A stretch of DNA of 64,000 bases, from NCBI GenBank assembly GCA_023935145.1, contig CM043698.1, positions 13,996,001-14,060,000 of the forward strand, in the 5' to 3' direction. This document shows positions 34,198 to 46,413 of this stretch, in pieces (position 1 is the stretch's first letter; each line of letters begins with the position of its first letter). Under the pieces are notes generated by a model. It worked only from the letters and a program-made list of their open reading frames with translations, was not told the origin of the DNA and did not search any database. A program made the translations under genes and the position numbers. This DNA comes from Bretschneidera sinensis (Eukaryota; Streptophyta; Magnoliopsida; Brassicales; Akaniaceae).

Positions 34198-34542
34198 ATG
34201 TCTCCTCCTCCTTTGCTTTTATTGGCAATCTTTGGTATCATTTTTCATCTTTTGTCTCTTTCTTCTTATGCAAACTACAAGTCCCACAAGCAACAAACCA
34301 TTATAAGCATGAAGTTGTTCCTCTTGTTCTTGCCTGTTCTGTTGATCTTCATCACCAAGTCTATCAGCAAGTTTGAGAGTTCTATGTTTCCTTGCACAAG
34401 AACAAAACAGTATTTTGTTTACTACAAAGCAGGGGATTTGCCATGGGGGATATTGGTGCTTGTGATGGTGCTTCTGGTGATGGTTTCTTACCAGTCATAT
34501 TTTCACTCCATTTGGTCTCCTAATCTTTGGAGGACCGTCTGA
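34198..34542 (+). CDS. Possible small membrane protein (114 aa), unknown function
   Basis: A single-exon ORF starting MSPPPLLLLAIFGIIFHLLS. Three hydrophobic segments are visible: residues 4-23, 40-57 (LFLLFLPVLLIFI region) and 84-100 (WGILVLVMVLLVMVSY). Between the last two is a short soluble loop with KFESSMFPCTRTKQYFVYYK. An alternative start at Met39 (MKLFLLFLP, position 34312) would give a 76-aa protein with a signal-anchor and one further membrane helix, the more usual size for such plant peptides. The tidy C-terminus (SIWSPNLWRTV) and lack of low complexity favour a real gene, but no family is recognised and expression cannot be judged. Confidence 0.45.
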   Translation: MSPPPLLLLAIFGIIFHLLSLSSYANYKSHKQQTIISMKLFLLFLPVLLIFITKSISKFESSMFPCTRTKQYFVYYKAGDLPWGILVLVMVLLVMVSYQSYFHSIWSPNLWRTV

Positions 34543-35319
34543 TTAGTAGTAATTCATTATCAGATTGTACACACAAGGAGTTTTGTTGGGTGCAGAAGAT
34601 AACATGTGGATCTTGCTAAATTAACTTTATTAATTTGTGATCTAAGCAGATGTTTTTTATATTTTTTTCTAGGAAGATGTTTGTTTGTGATGATTTTTGT
34701 TTTGTGGTTTTAGGTATTGTTCGTGTAGTTAATATTTGTTGATATGTAAAAAAATCACTTATAGTTTTCCTAAAGAACAATTTTAGATTTTAGCATATAT
34801 TAAAATTTAAACCTTTATGAATCTTTTTTTCCCTTCACTTACAATTTACATTAGTAGAGAAAAAAATGAGAAAAAGAAAGAGGATGGAAGAAAAAGAAGA
34901 GGATGGAACAATAAAAAAAACTAGTGTTCGGTAATGATGGAAAAATGAGAGGAAATAAAAAAAAATTTACAAAAAAACTTAACTTTTAATCACTGATCAT
35001 TCAAAACTTAAAGGATTGTAATTTGTTCATGTAAAAGAGAAATACCAATCATGTCACTATTTTTTTCTCTCACAATTTTTTTTCTATAAAACGATAGAAA
35101 AATGCTTTTTTTTTTTTAATTTCTTCTTTCTTATCACATTTTCTCTCAACCAGCTATAGTCTATGTATGTTTGAAAGTTTGGAGAAAAGGGAAATGAAGG
35201 GTTTATAAAGGAACAAAGAGAGGGGAGAGGAAGGTGGGATAGTTGTCCAGCACTTGTTTGGATGTTTTAATAAAATATAAGAGGACAAGGGATTTTAATA
35301 GACGAGGGTGAATGGGAAG
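34543..35319. other. Intergenic DNA, nothing recognised
   Basis: T- and A-rich sequence with purine-rich stretches near 34860-34930. No ORF or element of note. Confidence 0.5.
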
Positions 35320-35710
35320 TAATGGTGTATTTTAGTTGAATCGAGTTCGAATATTAAAGTATTTGAACTCAGTTCGAATTTAAATGAATATACTCGAGCT
35401 CGACAATTAGGCTTGAACTCGAGCTTGATAAATTTTATAAAGGCTCGAGCTTGAACTATAATTTTAATAAATAAAAATATTAAATAAATATATATTCGAG
35501 CTCGAACTTTGCTCGATTCAAAGCTCAGTAATACCTTATCGAATTGTATGAGAGTCTTTCGAGCCGAACTTTAAAGTATTCGAGCTCAACTCGATAAGTT
35601 ATTCAAATCTAATTTTCAAGCTCGAGTTCTGTCGAGCTGAGCTTTGATCGAGCTCGAGCTCAAGTTCGAATAGTTTGATAAAAACTCGGTTCGATTTCAA
35701 TCCTTATTGA
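35320..35710. mobile_element. hAT-like MITE, CTCGAG-rich
   Basis: Dense repeats of CGAGCTCGA / GCTCGAGCTTGAAC in both orientations, with ends resembling TTGAATCGAGTTCG at the left and CGGTTCGATTTCAATCC at the right. This fits a well-known class of non-autonomous plant elements. Exact ends and a target duplication could not be fixed. Confidence 0.5.
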
Positions 35711-37235
35711 AAAAAAAAGGGTTTAAATTTGAAACTTAAAGTTAAAGGAGATAGGAGGATTAAGGCATGGTGAAAGCAACAAACCCGCCTGCTAGTATAC
35801 AGCTCTTATAAAGTTTGGGAAGCTTTTTTTATTTTTTATTTTAAATTTTCATGTTTATAATAATAAAATTAATGCTCCATCGATTATTTAAAATGTATTA
35901 ATGAGAATTTTATATTTATAAAAAATCAATATGCTTTAATAAATTTTAACCTATGATTTTAACTTTAATTTTTCGTACAAAATTTGATAAGTTTTAAACC
36001 AATGATGAAATATGAGTTAAATTATACACTAAAATAATATTTTTTGTTGAATTTTTATATAATTAACTTATTACATGAGTTTTATTGAATTATAAAGTTT
36101 GATATCGAATTTTATTTTTAAAAATATTATTTTTTAAAAATAATTTCATGAACTTCATGTAAATAACTTCGTCTAAATTTTGCCAATTTAAAAAGCTCAT
36201 AATTCTTTTCATCTTTTTACAGGGCGGGTTAAAAAGCATTTCAATAATTCTGCCCAGATCAGCGACAATCCAAAATGAACTAAGGAGGTTTACAAACAGC
36301 AATTTAGAGAAGTCTAACAGCAGTGTGCCAGTGTCAATTGCAGCATCGTACAGTCACATGGGATCTTAATTTTTATTTTTATTTTGGTAAAGCAACAAAT
36401 GTTGAGAGGAAAGGAGTGAATCCATCACGCGTGAGTCAATAAGTTCATATCAAATCATCAAGTAAAGTCTACTTCAACATGTAACACCCTTAATGTGAAA
36501 AGTGGGCCTCCATCATCCCACGTAGCAAGCCTAATTTAAAAATGGGGCAAGAAACCTAACAACTGAAAGTAAATAAATAAATAAAAACAATCGAGTATTT
36601 AATTAGTGTTTTTAAATTCAGATGTGAACTAATTTTCAGGCAGTCAACCTGTTGAATCCCTTTGGCATCAGTTTCTTTGAACATTATATATAGAACAGAT
36701 GAAAAATATACAGTAATAAGCGGAACATGAGCCAAATAATCAGATAATGTCTGGCCTGGGAATACAACAATAAAACATGAGCAAAGGGGGAAACCAAACA
36801 AAAAACAACTAACATAGACTAAACGATGACAAAATCTAATCCAAGCAGAGGACAACTTTCTTCACAGCCACACTGCAACCAATGAGCCGAATTCGTAGGC
36901 TTTGCTTTAAATTGTCTTCAAGCAGAGTAGGCTGAGGCTGAGGGCATCATGCTCCATACCATGCACTAGAGGGCTGATTACGATGTGCGTCAATCTTCTT
37001 TACTCTCGCGTAAAAGGCATCCAACAAAAGAATGAACTCTTTTCAGTGATATCTAGATGACAGATCCTGCGTATACACCTTCAAATTTATAAAGAGACGC
37101 CAAGAGGTCTGGTGCATTTATAAAGACCATCTGCTCCAGGGTGGTTACATAATTTAATGCAGGAGAATACAAGGTACATGAAGAGGCAATAGTGAAGCTC
37201 AAAGAACAATAACACATTAAGATGTCTGCTTAAAC
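35711..37235. other. Intergenic DNA and probable 3' UTR of the coiled-coil gene
   Basis: AT-rich up to about 36550, with no gene recognised. The stretch 36590-37235 is less AT-rich and probably includes the 3' UTR of the minus-strand gene whose stop is at 37236. Confidence 0.45.
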
Positions 37236-39931
37236 TCAAGCGTCAGGAACATGGTGTTGGAGTGTCATGTTAGGAGACGAGATCTTCAATTTGGGAACTT
37301 TAAAGTTTGAGGTAAACAACTTAGGAATTTCTGAAGTCGGCGTACCATCAACCCCTTTTCTCTTTAAACTTCTGCTTTCCTAATCAACAACAAAGAGTTT
37401 AAGGATAGGACCTTTATAGAATAAATAAAAAGAAGGCTTTTTCTTCACTACTACTTTATAAACACAGATGTGACATGCTCTTTTGCAATCGACAATCAAT
37501 CACAGCGATTCCCAACAACCATCCACTAAACCCTTAACCAAAATGAGCAAGCACTATATGACAACACCTGCAATTCTAAAAAATGTCGAAAAGCATTCAT
37601 GCCACAGTAAATGGGCGTTTTACATTTAAGGAAAATTACAAAAACACCCTTATAGTTTGGTGCAAATTATAATTGTACCCTCATATATTAAAAGTATATT
37701 AATCCACCCTTATATCCAAAGATTTGAATGTTAACAGATTAAAATATATTTTCATCTCGTGATCTTTACAAGACATTTTGACCAATTTGGGACTAACCAT
37801 GGTCAAGGGTTTAGGGTGCATTAGCGTACTTTTAATATAGGAGGATGAAATTGCAGTTTGCAGCAAAATACAATGGTGTTTTTGTAATTTTCCCTTTAAA
37901 TTTATTATGGAATTCAAGTATCTCCTAAACCAGTGTCTCGTTTACCTGGAAAAACTAATTCACTTCAGAAGCTGCAAGGTAATATTAAGAATAAATAAAA
38001 AAAAATTCTTAAAACATTACTAAATCAAAAATCATATAGATTCCAAGAAAAGGTGTTTCGTATTGCATTAGCAAACAAAGGTAACTTCACTTCAACTCAA
38101 GAGGGGAAAAGCAGCCACCAGACATGGCAGGATTTGATTGTTGAAGCAACACAATGGCACCAATTACTAATTCCAGAAATCCATATTTATGCATCATTTA
38201 ATGGAGAAGTACCTTTACAGGATCAGGGATTTTCGCAGCAGACAAGTCTTTCATCACAACAACATTACTTCTGCCCCTTCTACCATTCTTGCCTCCTAAA
38301 TTAGAAGCTCCTGCCGTGCAACGCTTTAACACAGGTGTAACTGAAGCATTTCTAGACTTTCTCAGTAGTTCTAATTCCTGTGAGAGTCTAGAATTTTCTT
38401 CATTCCATTTATTTGCATCAGCCTCCATCTCAGCAATCTTATTTTTTAAGCTTGCAATTGTTTCATCCTTTTCATGGTTAGATGACTGCAGCTGCTCCAC
38501 ACTGGAAAGAAGACTTGAAAATTTCTCATTTGCTTGTTCAACCTCAGCACCCTTGCTCTTTAATTTATTCGTGAGCTCACTTTCCAAACATCTAAACTGC
38601 TCCCATGCAAAGCCATTCTCTCTCAAAAGCGCGGATACCTGACAACTCTTTTCTGAAGCAAGTTTCTTATTTTCCAGCTTTAATCTTCTTGCTTCACTTT
38701 CCAACATCTTACGATCAACAGCTTTTAGATTACTATCTTTGCCTCCTGCCTTTTCTTTGCAAGTGTTTGCGGAATCTTTCAGGTTAATATCCTGATACGA
38801 TTAAAACCTTACCTTAACAATCAAAAATAAAACGTCCACAAAATTGATTGCAAAGAAGAAGCCAATGGAACATACTTTTGGGATTTGAGTGAGGAAGTCA
38901 AACCAGGCTTTGAAATCAGCCAACTCATCCTCTGCGTGCTCTGCAAATGAAAAGTTTGGCAAAAGTACTTAGATGGAGCCAACTTCAAACCCGCACACAA
39001 GTATACTCCTTGACACACTGCCCTCATTGAAATTCAATAACTATTCTTACATAAATAAGGCATTCTGGACAAATCGATAAACCCAAGCAGATGCAGGAGT
39101 AAATACACAACTTAAATTGTTGAGTAAACTTCAATCAAACTAGAATTAATTATCACTTTGACTCCCTAGTAGTGTCGCATAGTGTCAGAATATGGCATCG
39201 TTTTTGCGCTGCTTATGTACTGTTTCTGTTCTGTTCCATAGCAACCCTTGCATAGAAAAAGTATCAGACTCCTCAGGTTTTCTTGAAAGTTGATTCTTTT
39301 TTAATTTAAAACTAAATTAGTTCAAAAAAAGAAGCTAATTTTGCGTTTAATCAATGAGAAATCGGAGAAAAAAAACATAAAAGTCGTACACTTGCAACAA
39401 ACAGTTCAATTCACAATTTCCTATAGACCAAACAAAAAACTTTCAAAAACCAATAAAGAACTACATTGAAGAAGAAGAATAAGAAGTAATGACCTAACTT
39501 CAGTTTGCAGAAAGAAGTCCCTCTATTCTTCAACCCAACCAACACATTTGATTTGGCATCCTCAAGCAAGCGTGCCATCTCTTGCGCTACGAAATCATTC
39601 TTCATCTACATAACAAATCATAACAAAACCTCATCATCCCTCAAAGAAAAAGAAGAAACAACTAAAACCATAAATCTTTGAAACCCTAATTTCAGAATTT
39701 CCACAAAGAAAAGGAATTTGGGCTTACATGAGAGATACGATCCTCGTAGAGACGAATATCGGAGACCCACCGCTCATGTTGCATCTTAATGCGATCTTCA
39801 AAGATTTTCCTCTCTTTGACGAGAGATTGGAGCTGATCTTGTTGGGCCTGTAGCATTTTGACCAGACCGTTAAAGATATTATCCCATTTTTGCCGATCTT
39901 TAGAAACTTGAGAGCGTGTTTCTGTACCCAT
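37236..39931 (-). CDS. Plant coiled-coil protein, unknown function
   Basis: Five exons on the minus strand: 39728-39931, 39494-39605, 38876-38940, 38213-38791 and 37236-37379. Phases match throughout and give 367 aa. Residues 1-68 (MGTETRSQVSKDRQKW start) form a charged helix with KMLQAQQDQLQSLVKERKIF. Exon 2 contributes MKNDFVAQEMARLLEDAK and exon 3 AEDELADFKAWFDFL. Residues about 156-273 form a long coiled coil with heptad-like Leu spacing and many Glu/Lys. A basic cluster follows (GKNGRRGR, 294-301), and the tail has ESRSLKRKG and VPKLKISSPN, possible nuclear signals. No enzymatic domain is visible. The donor at the end of exon 4 could be CCT|GTAAAG or AAG|GTACTT; I chose the latter. Intron 4 contains a foldback element. 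Confidence 0.85.
37630..37894. mobile_element. Foldback (MITE-like) element in intron 4 of the coiled-coil gene
   Basis: The left end GGAAAATTACAAAAACACC is the exact reverse complement of the right end. Inverted similarity continues with mismatches for about 70 bp, including ATATTAAAAGTA on both arms. Flanking TTTAA occurs at 37625-37629 and 37895-37899, a possible 5-bp target duplication. No coding capacity. Confidence 0.8.
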
Positions 39932-40590
39932 GCTGAAATTGCAATATCTGATAAGAAGAAGAAGAAGAGTTTCAGTGCTGAATCGAAATAGAGCCGTTGG
40001 AATTGCAAAGATGGATTTCAACGGTCGATTCTTGGCGTATTTTAAATCCTACAAACGGGCGCTGATTTTCTTGGGGAATTGTGGGCTCAACTGGGTTCTT
40101 AATATTAATGGTTGGGCTTTCTCTAAAACTAAAATTTTGCCACGTCAGCATATAGAACAATATGTCAGCCCAAAATTAATGGAGTATTAAAAAAAGAGGA
40201 ATCACTAAAAAAAATGAGGTAATAAAATTATGACACTAAAAGAAATTAGATTGATACCATACAGAACATTCCAAAAGGGTACACGCCGCAAAGATAGTTT
40301 ATGACAAGGAAATGCTTAGATTATGCTTCCCCAAATATAAAAACTGCTTTTTTAATTTAAAACATGCAATTCTAATCCAGCCTTAGCCATGTTTGAGGTT
40401 AGAAGTACGAAAAACACAACGATTATGGGAGAATATCCCAAGCCATACTTCGGATCTCCCGAGAATTTCCTATATCCAAGTTGTCGGTCACCCTCTCCCG
40501 ATTTATACGAAAGACTTGTGGGTTCAATTAGTCAATAGTAAAGTTTTAAACTGGAAACAGCCAGTTACCCATCACATATAAAATACCAGA
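39932..40590. other. Upstream region of the coiled-coil gene; nothing else recognised
   Basis: Contains the 5' UTR/promoter of the coiled-coil gene near 39932-40050. No other feature was recognised. Confidence 0.4.
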
Positions 40591-40770
40591 CATGGATGAG
40601 GCATGTTCCTTTCATTGGTTGATGCGCACAAAAGTTGTGTTTTGCGTTTCTGCACCGTACCCTCGGGATTTCCTAGGTCTCTCTTTTCTCTTATATGTTT
40701 CTCTGTTCTCAAAGTTCATTACTCTATATTCTGTTTCTGTTTACTTCAAGCCTTCACCTGATCGAACTGG
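40591..40770 (+). other. Probable 5' UTR exon of the invertase pseudogene
   Basis: A CT-rich segment ends at a donor, GAACTG|GTAAGC, about 1 kb upstream of the ATG at 41765. Neutral invertase genes often have a 5' UTR intron, so this is probably the remains of the leader exon. Support is only by position and splice signal. Confidence 0.4.
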
Positions 40771-41764
40771 TAAGCAGCATACTTTTATTTTCGTCTTTTG
40801 TTAACTGGGTTCTTAATTATGTAGAATATTGTGCTGGAAACGTGTAATAATTTATTCTACTTTTCCAAAACATATTGTCTGCATACTTTTACTTAATGAT
40901 TGGCATTATGATAAATACTTCAAGCCAATTTAGTATTTAGTCATGTCACGTACTCTTAACCTTGTGCTTTGGACTCACCTTCATTCTTTAATTTTGAATC
41001 TCCTTAACCTCGTCTTTGGTCATGTGTGATCACAGAAATAAAAAACACATTTTGTTCACCACCCAAATGCCTTTTGGTTTCTCTCTAATGACAATATGGT
41101 GTTTCTCTTAATAAAAACTTTGTTTCTCTGTACCCAAATGCACGCATGAACCACACCTCTCCTAATTTCCTAGTCTGTCAATAAGAGAATGGATTGCCTT
41201 ACTTTTTGACTGCTAAGGCAATTTGTGTTTAAGTAAGCAGATAAACCAACATGTTGGTTAATGGTGAGATTTGGAAAAATCAGTTTTGTTTATTCTTTAA
41301 ATCAAATGTCACAAATGGACGAGTTGGGTCATCTATCATGGACGTCCAACCCGACCCAGTAACCAACATATATATAAATGCTGGATTTGGTGGATTTTGA
41401 TATGCTATATTTTGCTAGGTGGGTGCTTAATTATGTGGAATATTTGTGCTAGAAATAAAATAATTTACTCTGATATTAAGTATTCCAAAACATACTTCCT
41501 GCATATTCTTACTTGATTTGCACTGCAAATGCATAAATATATAGAGGAACGGGTGGATTTTGATATGTTTGAAATTAATTACTAACTGTTTAATGGTTCT
41601 TGTGGGTTGACTATGGAAGAATAGGAACTAGTGTCGTGCATATAAATTTAACCTTAAAGCTGATCCTTTCTGTTAATCGAATTCGAATGCAGATTACCGA
41701 ACCCTTAAAACTGATATTCTGTGATCAGTCAACCAGTCCCTCAAGTTTTTAACAACAAGGATAG

Positions 41765-44031
41765 ATGTCTCCAAATGCCATGGATGTGTCTCAAAATGGA
41801 AGTGTTAGAAATCTTGAGACTGTAGGCACAATTTTTGAAATTGAAGACTCTGATATATTGAGATTATTGGATAGACCAAGACCTATAAATGTAGAGAGGA
41901 ATAGATCATTTGATGAGAGGTCATTCAGTGAAATGTCCATCATTTTGTCACCCTATTCTCACAGGAATCATGAACATTCCTCACGTTTAATAGTTCGTCC
42001 TGAAAATGGATCTCCATGCAATAGATGGTTTGGTATTACTAATACACCAAGATCAAACGGCTGTTATGACTCACATCCGATGGTAGCTGATGCATGGGAT
42101 GCCTTGAGACGAACATTGGTTTACTACCGTGGGCAGCCAGTTGGGACTATTGCTGCATTGGACCCTTCAGTTGAAGAACAAAACTATGATCAGGTTTAAA
42201 AATTTCCTTCTTAATTCCATCTTCTTTAATTGATTAGTATTTGTTTTTCTTCTTTTAAACCATGTTTGGAAATGAAATGGAACTTGGTTGCTTAACTTTC
42301 CCTTCCATTTATAACTTCATACTAATCAGAATTTCTCTATGGTAGTGGCTGCAAATTAAATACTAACTTGCCTCTATTGGGTAGGTCTTTGTTAGAGATT
42401 TTGTCCCAAGTGCCTTGGCTTTTTTGATGAACGGAGAGGATGCAATAGTAAAGAATTTCCTTTTGAAGACTCTTCACCTCCAATCATGGGAGAAAAGGGT
42501 AGACCAGTTCAAGCTTGGAGAGGGAGTGATGCCAGCAAGCTTTAAGGTGCTTCATGATCCTGTAAGGAACTATGAAACTTTGATTGCTGACTTTGGTGAG
42601 AGCGCAATAGGAAGAGTAGCTCCTGTTGATTCTGGATTTTGGTGGATCATATTGCTTCGTTCGTATACAAAGTCTACAGGAGACTCTTCCTTGGCTGAAA
42701 TGCCCGAGTGCCAAAAGGGTATGCCCGACTTTGCTCTGTGCTGATGGTTGCTGTATGATTGATCGTAGAATGGTTGGTTTCCTTATTGTTTTCTTCTTTT
42801 CTCTTACTGACAAATTTTGAGTGCGTTCGGTTGTAAAAAAAATTATGCCGTTCTTCGAAAGAAAATTTGCATTCGGAAGCCTTTTTGGTTTGTAAAATTG
42901 AAAGATTTTCTACAACTGAACGTACCCAAATTCCTGATTTAGTTTTTTTTTTTCTCATTTTCTTGGTCTCACATATTGTGAGATGTGGCCTTAATGCCTA
43001 ATTACCATATTCTTTTTGGTTTCCATACAGGGTGTATACGGTTATCCAATTGAGATACAAACACTCTTTTCATGGCCTTAAGATGTGCTTTGCTTTTACT
43101 TAAGCAAGATGAGGAAGGTAAAGAATTTATTGAGCTACATGCTTTAAGCTATCACATGAGAAGTTACTTTTGGCTTGATTTGAAGCAACTAAATTGCATA
43201 TATCGTTATAAAACGGAGGAGTATTCTCATACTGCAGTTAATAAGTTCAACGTGATGCCTGATTCTCTGCCAGATTGGGTGTTTGATTTCATGCCAACTC
43301 GTGGGGGTTATTTCATTGGAAATGTTAGTCCTGCAAAAATAGATTTCCGATGGTTCTGCTTAGTTAATTGCGTAGCGATTTTGTCATCTTTGACAACACC
43401 AGAACAAGCTACAGCTATAATGGATCTCATTGAATCTCGTTGGGAAGAATTGGTGGGAGAAATGCCATTGAAGATTTGCTATCCAACGATAGAAAGTCAC
43501 GAATGGCGTATTGTAACAGGTTGTGACCCCAAAAACACTAGGTGGAGTTACCACAATGGAGGATCATGGCCAGGTTAATTAATTTCATTAATCTGATTCT
43601 ATGTTTTCATATATTATATCTTGAAGAATATGATCAATAGAAATTTTTAATCTGTATTAAATATTAAAAGGGTTAATTGGATAATTTTTCCTCGATTATT
43701 TTTGAGATAATTGGTCAATCGATTATTTCTAGTGCAGTGCTTTTATGGCTACTCACAGCCGCGTGCATCAAGACTGGACGCCCACAAATTGCGAGACGCC
43801 ATTGAACTTGTTGAAAGCCGGCTATCGAAAGACCACTGGCCTGAGTACTATGATGGGACACTTGGGCGGTATATAGGGAAGCAGTCTCGTAAGTTCCAGA
43901 CTTGGTCAATTGCTGGGTACTTGGTGGCTAAAATGATGATTGAAGATCCTTCTCATCTGGGTATGATCTCGTTAGAGGAAGACAAGCAAATGAAGCCCTT
44001 GATGAAGAGATCTGCTTCATGGACTAGTTAA
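41765..44031 (+). pseudogene. Alkaline/neutral invertase (GH100) pseudogene, introns retained
   Basis: Exons 41765-42193, 42385-42772, 43031-43573 and 43738-44031 align with cytosolic neutral invertase, an enzyme that splits sucrose into glucose and fructose. Clear family motifs are [87 protein letters not shown] and [14 protein letters not shown]. Lesions: a deletion of about 44 nt near 42720 (after QKGM) that shifts the frame; a 1-nt deletion near 43068; an in-frame 15-nt loss near 43134; and a 2-nt loss near 43799. The normal protein is about 550-570 aa. Splice sites are intact, so this arose by DNA duplication, not from mRNA. The start at 41765 gives the usual N-terminus of the cytosolic subgroup. 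Confidence 0.9.
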
Positions 44032-44381
44032 TTGATTACCTCTCTTCTTTTTCCCATTATGTATAATGTTCAAGCACAAGTTAGATTTTCAACTAGACAA
44101 TGCAACTTCAGCCATCATACAGGTTTGATCGGTTATACCAATTTATAAGGTAAAGTTTCTACATTGAGTACTATATATTTAATTTGAGTTTTTTGTGAAG
44201 TCAATTTATAGGTAGGGCTCTGTTCTCATGCTTTTCTTTTTCACCTTGGAATGCTAATCGACCTTATGAACCCACAAAAATAGACTTTATGAACTTTCGG
44301 TCCGTGAAAATTTTCTATTATTGTTCATTCTTTTCACATTTAAGTGGAGGTTGCTAATAAGTTTTTGTTAAGTTGGAAAGT

Positions 44382-45379
44382 TATAAGTGGTAAAATCTGG
44401 TTCGACTTAAAACCTCGACTTGATTCGATCAGAAAATACAATAAAATAATATGATTCAAACTCGATTAGAACTTAATTTGAGTGATATATACTTGATTTG
44501 AACCTAACTCGAGTGATTCGAAACTCGAAAATAAGTCGAATTCAAAATGATTTGAACCTGACTCGACCTGAACCAGAACGGCCCAGAAACACGAAATGAC
44601 CCAAACCTGAACCGACTAGAAATTATATTTTTTTTATAAAAATTGATTTGCTTTTTAAAATTGAGGTAATAATTATTTGACTAGTTATCAAATGAAATAA
44701 ATTATATCATAATTAATTAATTATTGATTTACATATGTTGATGTGTATGGCTCAACATTTTATTAATATGAGTAATCTTATTTGCTTCAAATCAAAAATC
44801 GAGTAGACTAATAACTTTTACATTGTTTTTCACATTAGAATAAAATTTCATCTTTAATTATCTTGAAAAAAATAAAATGCAATGAAATGTTTATACAAAA
44901 TTTAATTTTCAAAATCTGGTATAAGACATTACCAGTAAGAAATAACTACGTGGATTAGCTGTCTAAGATAAATTAAAACTAGATTTTGGGATTAAGAGAC
45001 ATATCATTGCATATTGTATTCACAAATTAAATATATCATTTAAAAAATTCAGTGTTGATTTACGATTAATTATTTTTCACAGATTTGGACATGTAACTCG
45101 TTTAGTCATATTATATGCAAATAATATATTTTTTAATTACGTATAAATATTTATTTTATTGATCTGATCCGACCCAATATGATCCGAGACTCGATACAAC
45201 TCGAGATCGAAATGACCCGAACTCGACCTAACCCGATCCAACCCAACTTGATGTGACTTTCAACCCGAAAGACCCAAGACTGAAAATAACCCAAACTCGA
45301 CCCGACCCGACCCAACCCAACCCAAACGACTTGCAACTCAATATAGCCCGAACTCGATCCGACCCGATTGTCACCTCTA
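44382..45379. mobile_element. Non-autonomous hAT-like element
   Basis: The ends TATAAGTGGTAAAATCTGG and CCCGATTGTCACCTCTA are imperfect inverted repeats, close to the ends of the element at 4558-6082. Flanks TGGAAAGT (44374-44381) and TCGGAAGT (45380-45387) give an 8-bp target duplication with two mismatches. Subterminal regions are dense in GACCCGA/AACTCGA repeats (44480-44620, 45165-45370). No transposase. It lies 350 bp downstream of the invertase pseudogene. Confidence 0.75.
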
Positions 45380-45387
45380 TCGGAAGT

Positions 45388-46197
45388 ACTTCACACGTGT
45401 GAGATCATATAAACAGTTTGATAGATATGGATGAACACCAATATTACTTAAAAACTTAAATTCTAAAGACTTTGGTCCAAACTATAGGTATAAGACACTC
45501 TAATTATTTTTAATTTCTTTTTAATATGGGATAACGTGTGCGTTTTATACTAAACTCTCCATTGAATAGAACCATTGGTGACGCGATCAATAGGAAGTCC
45601 TCCACGAAGAGGACTCTATTACAGGGCACACATGATAGTTTTTCAAAAAACCGTGTAGGTACACAAATTTTTCATCCATAAACTCTAATCAGATGGTTCA
45701 TCGTGGGAGTCAAATAACCGTGACAAACTTAAATCAGACTATAATAACATTTATTAAGGTTCAGAGTACTTCCCACACGAAATATCACATTAACACAAGT
45801 ATGATAGATAAAGACGAACATTAATATTACTCAAAGCTCTAAAATATTGAATCTAAGTATAAATTATTTTTAATTTTTTCTAATGTTAGATAAACTCACT
45901 TAGTGGATTCAACGGAAGAAAGTGAAGTATATTTATTTCCTTTGTAACTTCAAAAACATTGTATTTGAAACATCACATTAACGAGGCAGTGGAATTGGTA
46001 GTGAAAAAACCTTCCTGATCGATCTAAAATCTCCGAAACAACGGTGAGGATATATCTCTTACTGCTCCATGAATTGCGTTTGCACACAAAATCATGTCTT
46101 CAATAAATAAAGTGGGCCATAGTGATGGTTGGCTTGCCAATCCAAATGTTTAACCACCCAGAATCCAACCCCCACCAAACACCGCTCACTTCACATC
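45388..46197. other. Intergenic DNA upstream of the ERD2-like gene
   Basis: No gene. Two degenerate direct repeats about 383 bp apart start AGTACTTC (45385 and 45768), and both continue into AATATTACT and ATTATTTTTAATT-type sequence. Confidence 0.45.
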
Positions 46198-46203
46198 CAC
46201 GTG
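46198..46203 (+). promoter_or_regulatory. G-box / ABRE-like element upstream of the ERD2-like gene
   Basis: CACGTG in the context CCACGTGTCC, 216 bp upstream of the start codon at 46414. ACGTGTC is the classic ABRE-type core for bZIP factors. The role is inferred. Confidence 0.5.
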
Positions 46204-46413
46204 TCCCTAATTAGCGACTTTAATTCCCGACCAATCCCTTCACATTAACGGTAACCTCCCCTCCTGTGTACCTCTTCCCAAGACAAACTCGGAGACATCA
46301 AGCCTTAACCAACACAACCACGTAAAAAGAGATCATCATAGTAATGTAAAGGTTTGTTTTTGTTCTGCCTCCAAACTGAATAACACACGGCTTAGAGAGA
46401 GAGAGGAGAGGCA

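Noticed and set aside
38289..38642. Plus-strand ORF of 117 aa
   Set aside because: Antisense shadow of the coiled-coil exon.
42415..42744. Separate short invertase gene
   Set aside because: It is only exon 3 of the invertase pseudogene, ended early by a deletion-caused frameshift.
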